DNA of 39,157 bases, from NCBI GenBank assembly GCA_913055575.1, contig CAJXLI010000007.1, positions 1 to 39,157 of the forward strand, given 5' to 3'. The DNA comes from an uncultured Ectothiorhodospiraceae bacterium. Lineage in GTDB: Bacteria > Pseudomonadota > Gammaproteobacteria > Nitrococcales > Halorhodospiraceae. The position numbers and the translations under genes are program-made. Below the pieces are notes generated by a model. That model was not told where the DNA came from and did no database searches. It saw nothing but the letters and a program-made list of their open reading frames with translations. Of this stretch, positions 1 through 7,861 are shown piece by piece (position 1 is the first letter of the stretch; every line of letters starts with the position of its first letter).

Positions 1-2
1 CG

Positions 3-77
3 GGGCGGCTAGCTCAGCGGGAGAGCACTGCCTTCACACGGCAGGGGTCGCTGGTTCGATCCCAGCGCCGCCCACCA
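3..77 (+). tRNA. tRNA-Val (anticodon CAC), CCA encoded
   Basis: The 7-bp acceptor stem pairs GGGCGGC (3-9) with GCCGCCC (67-73), followed by discriminator A74 and an encoded CCA at 75-77. The D arm has GCTC/GAGC stem ends. The anticodon stem is CTGCC/GGCAG around the loop TTCACAC, which gives anticodon CAC (valine, GUG codons). The T arm contains GGTTCGATCC. All expected invariant positions are present, so it should be functional. It lies just upstream of the two-partner secretion genes; tRNA 3' ends are common integration sites, but I see no duplicated 3' end in the window. Confidence 0.95.
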
Positions 78-318
78 GACAAATCAAGGAGTTAACCCAA
101 CTCCTCACCTCCTTCTGAATCCCCGATGTGACCTAAATGTGACGCGGCTGGCGAGAGCCGCGTGACGGCACCCCGGAGCCGGTGCGGGGCAAGATGCGCG
201 TAATGGGCTCGCCCTCCCCTAGCTAGCTGCCTACACTCAGCCGGAATCGTCCACAGCGCCTGGCTGGTATTGTGTCTCTCATAGCCGTCCCGCGGCTGCC
301 CGGCTGAGGAGAGCTGCC
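78..318. other. Intergenic region with hairpins between tRNA-Val and tpsA
   Basis: No gene is seen. AGGAGTT (87-93) pairs with AACTCCT (99-105) across a 5-nt loop just after the tRNA and could end its transcript, although no clear T-run follows. ACGCGGCT (142-149) pairs perfectly with AGCCGCGT (156-163) across 6 nt. CCCCG (171-175) can pair with CGGGG (185-189). The end of the region should carry the tpsA promoter; I find no convincing -35/-10 pair. The tpsA ribosome binding site AGGAGAG is at 307-313. Confidence 0.4.
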
Positions 319-3300
319 ATGAACCGCATCCATCGTCTCGTCTTCAATACCGCTAAGGGGCTTTGGCAAGCCGCTGCCGAGATCGCTCGCCCCCGGGGGA
401 AAAGCGGGCGGCCGCGGCCGGCCTCAGCGGCGTTTGCCGGCGCCCTGCTGCTGGTGCCGATGGCCCTGCCGGCCGCCGATCTGCCTTCCGGCGGCAGGAT
501 CAGCGTCGGCGACGGGACCATCCAGGCAGGCACGGATCAGCTCACCGTCACCCAGGGTGGCAAGAAGCTGGCCATCAACTGGGATGCCTTCTCCATCGGT
601 CCCGACGGCACGGTGCGGTTCGACCAGCCCGGCGGCGACGCCATCGCCCTCAACCGCGTCACCGGCGATCAGGTCTCGCGTATCCGTGGCCAGCTCGCCG
701 CCAACGGCCAGATCTTCCTGCTCAACCCCAACGGCATCGTCTTCGGTGCCGAGGCCCAGGTGGACGTGGGGGGCCTGGTGGCCTCCACTTTAGAGTTATC
801 CGACGAAGACTTTCTCGACGGCAACTACACCTTCAGCGGCGCTAGCAGCAACGCCGTCATCAACCGCGGCGCGATCCAGACCGCTGATGGCGGCTACGTG
901 GCTCTGATCGCCGCCGATATCCAGAACGCCGGCCGGATCAACGCCCCCGAAGGCGACGTCCTCGCCGGAGCCGGATCCAAGGTCACCCTGGACCTGGGCG
1001 GCCCCGTAAACCTGGAAGTCGCCAAGGGCGCATTAGAGAGCCGCATCGAGCAGGGCGGCGTCATCCGGGCCGATGGCGGCCGCATCTACCTCACCGCCGA
1101 GGCCGCCGGCGAGCTCGCCAGCAGTGTCATCAACCACGACGGCATTAGCCGCGCCCAGACCCTGGCGAAGGGCGAGGGAGGCGAGATCGCCCTCAAGGGG
1201 GACATGGAGACCGGGACCACCGAGGTGGCCGGCACCCTGGACGCCAGCGCGCCCGACGGCGGCGACGGCGGCTTCATCGAGACCTCCGCCGCTGAAGTGG
1301 ATATCGCCGACGACCACACTATTACCACCCAGGCCGCCGAGGGCGCGACGGGGACCTGGCTCATCGATCCCCAGGACTACTACATCGCCCCCGCCAGTAG
1401 CGCCAACAGCGACATCACCGGCGAAACGCTCTCCAGCAATCTTTCCAGCAACAACGTCACTATCGAGTCGGCGGACGGGGCCACCTCCAGCAACGGCGAC
1501 ATCTTCGTCAATGACACCGTTACCTGGGACACCCATACCTTGACCCTGTCGGCCTACCGCGACATCGAGATCAACCAGGAGATGACGGCCAATAGCGGGG
1601 GCGGCCTGGCCCTCGAATATGGCCAGGGCGCCCCCGACGGTGTCATCAACGGCACAGAGGCAACCTACACCGTCAACGCCGCGGTGAACCTGACGGCGGA
1701 TGGCCATTTCTCCACCAAGGACGGCGATAACGCCAGGGTGGACTACACCATTCTGACCGACGTTGGCGCACCGGGCAGCACCTCGGGTACGGACCTCCAG
1801 GGCATCGAGGGGGACCTGGACGGCAATTACGTCCTGGGCAGTGATATCGACGCTAGCGGGACGGCCAGCTGGAACGAGGGCGACGGCTTCCAGCCCCTCG
1901 CTCTTTACCTATTTGAATCTCCTTTTACCGGCACCCTCGACGGACTGGGCCACACCATTGATGGTTTGGTTATCGACCGTCCGGACACCGCCAACGTAGG
2001 GTTGTTTGGTTTTATCGGGGAAACGGGCCTAGTCAGGAACCTCGGCATCACCGGTGGCAGCGTCAAAGGGGGTAATAACGTGGGTGCCCTCGCCGGTGTT
2101 AATGGCGATGACGGCGACAGCCCTAATGGCGGCACCGTGACGGACGTGTACGCCACGGCTGAGATCACTGGGGTGGATAATGTCGGTGGCCTGGTGGGTA
2201 AGAATTTCGATGGCATTATTGAGCGTACCCATGCTACAGGGGATGTGGATGGCAGCGGCGATAACGTCGGGGGCCTGGTGGGTTACAACGCGGGGCGGAT
2301 TAAGGATGCCTACGCCACTGGCGACGTAAGCGCTCCGGGAGGAACCGCTGTTGGCGGGCTAGTAGGTGGCAGTTACGACGCTGACAATGTCGACGACATT
2401 ATTGAACGGGCGTACGCCACGGGCAGCGTAACGGGTGATACCGATGTGGGGGGACTGGTGGGCTATAACGCCCTCCCGGACGCGGAGATCATCGACACCT
2501 ATGCCAGCGGGTCTGTAACTGGCAATACCGACGCCGGCGGCCTCGTTGGCGAGAACCAGGGCACGGTCACGAATGGCTACTGGGATGAGGACACTACGGG
2601 CCAGTCGGGTACGAATAGCGGCATAGGAACTGATGGTGGTACTTCGACCAACGTTAGCGGCAATAACCTGACCACCAGTCAAGCGCTCACCAAAGACGAA
2701 TATAACGACTTTTTTGATTTCAACAAAAACTGGTACATAGTAGATGGCGAAACCCGCCCCTTCCTGCGCACCGAGTGGTCCTCTGCCCTGCGCAACGCCC
2801 ACCAGCTCCAGCTCGTGGTCATGGAGTCCGATGCCGACACCTACCACCTGACCAACGATATCGATCTGAGCCATCCCCTTCAGGAAGGGAATCAGGCCGG
2901 GATGTGGGCTACCGACGCCTCGGACCCCGCCGACATTGATGGCAAGGGATTCGACCCCATCGCTTCCTTCGGCGGCACCCTGGACGGCAACGGCTACGCC
3001 GTTAGCAACCTGATCATCGATCGGTCAACGAATACCGTGGGGCTGTTCGGGAAGATTAAGAGCGGGGCCACGGTGCGGCGCATCGCCCTGGCGGAAGGTC
3101 GGGTCCATGGAGGCGACACCGTGGGTGCCCTGGCGGGGAGCAACGCCGGAACCGTCGCCGAGGCCTCTACTACGACAACCGTGACGGGTAGCGACACGGT
3201 AGGCGGCCTCGTGGGGGAGAACAACGGCGGCGGCGTGCGTGACGCCTACGCCCGCGCCGATGTCGATGGGATGGACACGATTGGTGGTCTCGTGGGCGCC

Positions 3301-4656
3301 AACAGGGACGGCGGCAGCATCACCCGTGCCTACGTGGCCGGTCGCGTAGCGGGCGGAACCCAGGCAGGCGCGCTGGTGGGGAGCAACGACGGCACCAGCA
3401 CCCTGGATGCCACCTTCTGGGACAGTGAGGCCATGTCCGTGGCGGATGGCCTGGGTGCGGACGATAACAGTCAGGGCGAATCCGTGACGGGGCTGACCAC
3501 CAGCGCCATGAAGGATCCCTTCACCTTCATCGACGCCGGTTGGGATTTCGCCGGTACTTGGGGCAAGTCGGCCAGTGGCAAAAACGACGGCTACATGGTC
3601 CTCAAGGCCTTGGATGAAACCGCCTACGATTACTATGTCCGTCTGGACAACACGGATACCAGCAAAGACTACGGCAACGCCAATCCGGCTATCAGTCGCA
3701 TTGCCCTCGACGGTCCCGGTGCCAGCAATGTGACTCTCCATTGGGGCAGCGCTATCACCAAGACCACGGACGTCGGCACCTACGCCTATGGCGGTACCAA
3801 CGTCCTTGACCCCACCTACGACGTGGGAAGCGACGCTGACTACTACATGGCGTACGGCTCCGGACAGCTGAGCATCAATAAGCGGCCGCTAAATCTCTCC
3901 GGCTCACGGGCCTACGACGGCAGCACGGACCTGGCGGCGTCGGACGCCAATCTGGGCAACCTGGTCAGCGGGGAGAGCCTCGATCTGAGTGGTACGGGCA
4001 CACTGAATAACAAGGACGTGGGCACCGATAAGCCGGTGGATGTCAGCGGCTTCAGTCTGCGCAACAACCCCAGCGGACCGGGCCTGGCCAGCAACTACAC
4101 CCTGGCCGATACCACTCACACCGCCACCGTCGATCCCGCTGAGCTAAGCGTAGGCGGTACTTTCAGCGTTGCTGACAAGATCGCCGATGGTACGGCGGTG
4201 GCGACCATCACCGAGGAACAGCTCACTTTGGTGACGCCAATCGACGGCGATTCGGTGGATCTGGCCCCCAAAGCGGCCTTCACCCAGAGCCAGCAGGGGG
4301 ATAATATCCCTGTGATCCTGACGGAGGAAACCGCCCTGACGGGTGCCGACCAAGCCGACTACACGCTGACCCTCGCCGGAGCCCCGACCACCAGCGCTGC
4401 TATTGAAGGTCAGGATCCAGATTCCGCTCTCAATGACACCATCGGCACCATCAATCAGAGTGCCGCTCAGTCCGACATGACTGCCGCCTTCTTTGCCGCC
4501 GGTGGCCCAGCCTCGGGGTGGAGCCCATCCGGATCAGAGCGGAATACGGAAGACGGCGAGCAGGCTCGAACCGCGGGGTCCTCCGGGCAGAAGCCGTTCC
4601 AACACCTCACCGTGCTCGGGGTGCGGGTGATCGATACCGGCATCCGCCTGCCGTGA
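319..4656 (+). CDS. TpsA: filamentous-haemagglutinin-type two-partner secretion exoprotein with GLUG and MBG/YDG repeats
   Basis: A large secreted adhesin-type protein (1445 aa), predicted to cross the outer membrane through the adjacent TpsB pore and form an extracellular beta-helix. The N-terminus begins MNRIHRLVFN and runs to about residue 25 as an extended signal peptide region (ESPR type), followed by a hydrophobic core near 38-53. Residues about 55-165 form the TPS secretion domain, with the hallmark NPNGIVFG. Two blocks of GLUG-type repeats (forms of VGGLVGxN) lie near 585-750 and 930-1025. An MBG-like stretch (about 1110-1190) and two YDG-like stretches (AYDGSTDL near 1197; ADKIADGTA near 1280) follow. 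The protein ends in GIRLP. The start is supported by AGGAGAG five bases upstream of ATG. It sits 109 bp before tpsB, the usual gene order. Its ligand cannot be read from the sequence. Confidence 0.9.
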   Translation: MNRIHRLVFNTAKGLWQAAAEIARPRGKSGRPRPASAAFAGALLLVPMALPAADLPSGGRISVGDGTIQAGTDQLTVTQGGKKLAINWDAFSIGPDGTVRFDQPGGDAIALNRVTGDQVSRIRGQLAANGQIFLLNPNGIVFGAEAQVDVGGLVASTLELSDEDFLDGNYTFSGASSNAVINRGAIQTADGGYVALIAADIQNAGRINAPEGDVLAGAGSKVTLDLGGPVNLEVAKGALESRIEQGGVIRADGGRIYLTAEAAGELASSVINHDGISRAQTLAKGEGGEIALKGDMETGTTEVAGTLDASAPDGGDGGFIETSAAEVDIADDHTITTQAAEGATGTWLIDPQDYYIAPASSANSDITGETLSSNLSSNNVTIESADGATSSNGDIFVNDTVTWDTHTLTLSAYRDIEINQEMTANSGGGLALEYGQGAPDGVINGTEATYTVNAAVNLTADGHFSTKDGDNARVDYTILTDVGAPGSTSGTDLQGIEGDLDGNYVLGSDIDASGTASWNEGDGFQPLALYLFESPFTGTLDGLGHTIDGLVIDRPDTANVGLFGFIGETGLVRNLGITGGSVKGGNNVGALAGVNGDDGDSPNGGTVTDVYATAEITGVDNVGGLVGKNFDGIIERTHATGDVDGSGDNVGGLVGYNAGRIKDAYATGDVSAPGGTAVGGLVGGSYDADNVDDIIERAYATGSVTGDTDVGGLVGYNALPDAEIIDTYASGSVTGNTDAGGLVGENQGTVTNGYWDEDTTGQSGTNSGIGTDGGTSTNVSGNNLTTSQALTKDEYNDFFDFNKNWYIVDGETRPFLRTEWSSALRNAHQLQLVVMESDADTYHLTNDIDLSHPLQEGNQAGMWATDASDPADIDGKGFDPIASFGGTLDGNGYAVSNLIIDRSTNTVGLFGKIKSGATVRRIALAEGRVHGGDTVGALAGSNAGTVAEASTTTTVTGSDTVGGLVGENNGGGVRDAYARADVDGMDTIGGLVGANRDGGSITRAYVAGRVAGGTQAGALVGSNDGTSTLDATFWDSEAMSVADGLGADDNSQGESVTGLTTSAMKDPFTFIDAGWDFAGTWGKSASGKNDGYMVLKALDETAYDYYVRLDNTDTSKDYGNANPAISRIALDGPGASNVTLHWGSAITKTTDVGTYAYGGTNVLDPTYDVGSDADYYMAYGSGQLSINKRPLNLSGSRAYDGSTDLAASDANLGNLVSGESLDLSGTGTLNNKDVGTDKPVDVSGFSLRNNPSGPGLASNYTLADTTHTATVDPAELSVGGTFSVADKIADGTAVATITEEQLTLVTPIDGDSVDLAPKAAFTQSQQGDNIPVILTEETALTGADQADYTLTLAGAPTTSAAIEGQDPDSALNDTIGTINQSAAQSDMTAAFFAAGGPASGWSPSGSERNTEDGEQARTAGSSGQKPFQHLTVLGVRVIDTGIRLP

Positions 4657-4765
4657 GGCAGCGATACGGTGGCCCTTGATGCGGGAACCGTGGAAACCGG
4701 CGGTCTCGACGGCTCCCCGGCCTGTTGGTCCAGACGGGCCCCAACACCAGCGAGGAGGACTCCGG

Positions 4766-6466
4766 ATGCAGCTTGAGCTTTCTGGCGAGATGGCGACTGG
4801 TCCCAGGCCAGCGTCCCCAGTGTGCCCACCGCCAACCCCCCTGCTCGCCCGCGCCTTGGGCGTTCTGGTAGGTTTGTTGGTCGCTACGGGCGCTACCGCT
4901 CAAACCCAGCCCGACGCCGGACGAATCCTCCAGGAGCTCGAGCCCGAGCAGGTCCAGCCCACCGAGCCGTCCGTGGACTTCGAGCCGAGTGCGGACACGG
5001 ACCGCCCCGAAGGCGATAGCAACGGCGGGGCGCGCATCACGTTGGAGGCGGTCCACTTCCAGGGCAATACGGTCTTTGGGGAGGACACCCTGCGGGCGGC
5101 CCTGCCGGAGGACACGCTGGAGGCTCCCCGGGATCTCGCCGGTCTGCGCGAGCTGGCTGCCCGCATCAGCCGTTTCTACCAGGAGCGCGGCTATCCCTTT
5201 GCCCGGGCCGTGCTGCCGGCCCAGGGGCTGGGCGACCGCGAGCTGACCATCCGCGTGGTGGAGGGGCGCTACGGCGACGTCACGGCTACCGGCAGCGATG
5301 CCATCGCTACCGCGGTGGAGGGATATCTGGCGCCGTTGGCGCCGGGTGAGGTCATCCGCTCCGCTCCCCTGGAAAGGGCCGTTCTGCTCATCGGCGACCT
5401 GCCCGGCGTCGAGGCCTCCCCCACCCTGCGGCCCGGCGACGAGACCGGTACGGGCAATCTCGATGTGGCCGTGGCGGAGGGGCAGCGCTTGGGGGGCTCG
5501 GTGACCGTGGACAACCACGGCAACCGCTACTCGGGCCGGAACCGCGTGCGGGCCTCTCTCCACGGCAATAGCCTCGCCACCGTGGGCGATCGCCTCCAGC
5601 TCCAGGCCCTTTATAGCGAGGAAGACCTATGGCTGGGCAGCTTGCGCTACCAGCGGCCCCTCGGCCATTCGGGGCTGGAAGGCACGGCGCGACTGGCCCG
5701 GACCGAGTACGACCTGCGGGACCCGTACACGGACTTCACCGGCACCACCGACATCGCCGAGGTGGGCCTGCGCTATCCGGTCATCCGCTCCCAGCGGAGC
5801 AATCTCCACGCCTTCTTCCGCTATGCCTATAAGGACCTGAGCAACGAGGTCGAGGATTTCGAGTACGACGCCAAGACCATCCACACCGTGCCGGTGGGGG
5901 TGCGCTTTGATCACCGCGATGGCCTCGGCGGGGGCGGGGTGACCTACGGCCGCATGACGCTGACCGCTGGCGATACCGACAGCGATGTCGGCGGCGGCCA
6001 CACCGGCGGCTTTACCAAGGTCCGCGGCCAGATCAACCGCCTGCAGCAGCTGCCCGCCGGCTTCCGCCTCCAGGGCCAGATCCGCGGCCAGTGGGCAGAT
6101 ACATCTATCGATTCCGCCGAAGGGCTCACCCTGGGCGGAGCCAACGGGGTGCGGGCCTATCCCCAGGGCGAGGGGACCGGCAGCCGCGGCATCCTCGGCC
6201 GGTTCGAGCTGCAGCACCAGCTGGGCTACCTCGATCAGCGCCTGCGCGGGCTTCGGCCCTACGCCTTCTTCGACGCTGGCCGTACGCCGGATCTCGACGA
6301 CGAATCCGCCCGCTCCATCGGTGGCGGCGGGCTGGGCCTGCGCTTTCGCCGCGACGGCTGGCAGGCCGATGTGGCGGTGGCCTGGAAGAGCTGGGGCGGT
6401 GACTCGCGCTCCGACCACAAGGACCGCGATCCCCGGATCTGGGCCAGCTCCAGCTACCGGTTCTGA
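4766..6466 (+). CDS. TpsB: ShlB/FhaC/HecB-family outer-membrane transporter
   Basis: The Omp85-superfamily pore that exports the preceding TpsA; 566 aa from the chosen ATG. That ATG has the strong ribosome binding site GAGGAGGA (4752-4759) six bases upstream. An in-frame ATG at 4676 would add 30 unlikely residues and lacks such a site. A proline-rich N-terminus leads to a hydrophobic segment (about 27-42) and a likely signal cleavage near ATGATA. Residues about 90-166 form a POTRA_2 domain (FQGNTVFGEDTL, YQERGYPFARAVLP, ELTIRVVEGRYG). A second POTRA-like segment runs to about 245, and the rest is the ShlB beta-barrel, ending in YRF with the terminal phenylalanine typical of BAM-assembled barrels. 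The paired context makes the assignment firm. It is probably co-transcribed with tpsA. Confidence 0.92.
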   Translation: MQLELSGEMATGPRPASPVCPPPTPLLARALGVLVGLLVATGATAQTQPDAGRILQELEPEQVQPTEPSVDFEPSADTDRPEGDSNGGARITLEAVHFQGNTVFGEDTLRAALPEDTLEAPRDLAGLRELAARISRFYQERGYPFARAVLPAQGLGDRELTIRVVEGRYGDVTATGSDAIATAVEGYLAPLAPGEVIRSAPLERAVLLIGDLPGVEASPTLRPGDETGTGNLDVAVAEGQRLGGSVTVDNHGNRYSGRNRVRASLHGNSLATVGDRLQLQALYSEEDLWLGSLRYQRPLGHSGLEGTARLARTEYDLRDPYTDFTGTTDIAEVGLRYPVIRSQRSNLHAFFRYAYKDLSNEVEDFEYDAKTIHTVPVGVRFDHRDGLGGGGVTYGRMTLTAGDTDSDVGGGHTGGFTKVRGQINRLQQLPAGFRLQGQIRGQWADTSIDSAEGLTLGGANGVRAYPQGEGTGSRGILGRFELQHQLGYLDQRLRGLRPYAFFDAGRTPDLDDESARSIGGGGLGLRFRRDGWQADVAVAWKSWGGDSRSDHKDRDPRIWASSSYRF

Positions 6467-6558
6467 GGGGGGGACCGTCAGGCCCTGGACAGGGGCAGGC
6501 GGTGTTTGCCGGGGTGTCGGTGTAGCCTTCGGGACGTCCCCGGGCCTATGCTTGGCGC

Positions 6559-7833
6559 ATGGACGCCGACTTCCTTCAATCTGCCTACCGGCTCGCGGTC
6601 GCCTTCGCGATCGGCATCCTGATTGGCATCGAGCGAGGCTGGAAAGAGCGTGGCGCCGAGGAAGGCGAGCGCCGGTTCGGGCTGAGGACGCTGGCCGTCA
6701 TCGGCCTGCTGGGCGGGCTGTCGGGCCTGCTGACCGAGCAATTCGGCGGCCTGCTCCTGGGCCTGATGTTCCTCGCCCTGTCGGCCTTTTTCGGGTTGGT
6801 CCATGCGACTCAGCGTGACGACCTGCGCGATGTCGGGCTAACCACGGAGATCGCGGCCCTGGCGACGTTCTTGCTCGCTGCCCTGGCGGGCCTGGGGCAC
6901 CTGGCGCTGGCCTCGGCTGCCGCGGTCGTCATGTCGGTGGTGCTCAGCTACAAGAGCGTGCTGCATACCTGGCTGCGCAACCTGGAGGCGGCGGAGCTGG
7001 CGGCCGCATTCAAGCTGTTGCTGCTCTCGGTTGTGATGCTGCCGCTACTGCCCGATCGCGGCTACGGGCCCTGGCAAACGCTGAATCCGTACGTGATCTG
7101 GTGGATGGTCGTCCTGATCGCGGCCATCTCCTTCGTCGGCTACTTCGCCATCCGTATCGCCGGCTCGCGTACCGGCATCGTCTTTACGGCGCTCTTCGGT
7201 GGCCTGGCGTCATCGACGGCGACCACGCTGAACCTGGCTCGGCTCGGCGGGCAGGGGGAAGGCCGTCAGGGGCTGTTCGCCGGCGGCATCCTCCTGGCTT
7301 GCGGCACGATGTTCCCGCGGATGCTGCTCATCGCCACGGCCATCCACCCTCCCCTGTTCATGCTGCTGGCCGCCCCGGCGCTCACCATGGCACTGCTCAC
7401 CTACGGGCCGGCGCTCTTGCTCTTGCTCCGCCCCGATGTCGATACGCGGGGCGGCAATCTCTTGCCGCAGAACCCCGTCGAGCTGATGCCCGCCTTCTTC
7501 TTCGGGGCGTTGCTGGCCGTCATCATGGTCCTGGGGGAGGCGCTGACGCAGTGGTTCGGCGATGCGGGCGTCCTGGGACTGGCAGCCGCCTCAGGCATTG
7601 CCGATGTGGATGCGATCACCCTGTCCCTGGCGCGCATGAGCGAGCAGGACTTGACGGCCGTGATCGCGGTGCTCGGCATCGTGATCGCGGCCGGCGTCAA
7701 CTCCCTGGTCAAGGCCGGCATGGCGCTGGTCATCGGCGGTCGCGGCATCGGCCTACGCGTCGTGGCAACGCTCGGGGCAGCTGTTCTAGCCGGTGTCGGC
7801 GTCGTATGGCTGACCTACGGATGGCCTGGTTGA
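6559..7833 (+). CDS. MgtC/SapB-family membrane protein with DUF4010 domain
   Basis: An integral inner-membrane protein of 424 aa. The N-terminal part carries the MgtC/SapB signature (AIGILIGIERGWKER, then RTLAVIGLLGGLSG) in about four membrane segments. The longer C-terminal part is a DUF4010-type multi-helix membrane domain, with GSRTGIVFTALFGGLASST and a segment near SGIADVDAITLSLARM. Proteins with this architecture are widespread and annotated only as MgtC/SapB family. Classical MgtC modulates the F-type ATPase and magnesium homeostasis, but that role cannot be assumed here. No clear ribosome binding site precedes the ATG. It converges with the kinase gene downstream. Confidence 0.85.
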   Translation: MDADFLQSAYRLAVAFAIGILIGIERGWKERGAEEGERRFGLRTLAVIGLLGGLSGLLTEQFGGLLLGLMFLALSAFFGLVHATQRDDLRDVGLTTEIAALATFLLAALAGLGHLALASAAAVVMSVVLSYKSVLHTWLRNLEAAELAAAFKLLLLSVVMLPLLPDRGYGPWQTLNPYVIWWMVVLIAAISFVGYFAIRIAGSRTGIVFTALFGGLASSTATTLNLARLGGQGEGRQGLFAGGILLACGTMFPRMLLIATAIHPPLFMLLAAPALTMALLTYGPALLLLLRPDVDTRGGNLLPQNPVELMPAFFFGALLAVIMVLGEALTQWFGDAGVLGLAAASGIADVDAITLSLARMSEQDLTAVIAVLGIVIAAGVNSLVKAGMALVIGGRGIGLRVVATLGAAVLAGVGVVWLTYGWPG

Positions 7834-7861
7834 GTCGAGGCCGCGGGCGCGTTTACCCCGA

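Noticed and set aside
4607-5563. Minus-strand open frame (318 codons) across the tpsA/tpsB junction
   Set aside because: No protein motif; it covers the tpsB signal peptide and POTRA coding region in antisense.
6547-6552. TATGCT as a -10 for a leaderless mgtC-like transcript
   Set aside because: No -35 element at the right distance; position relative to ATG is suggestive only.
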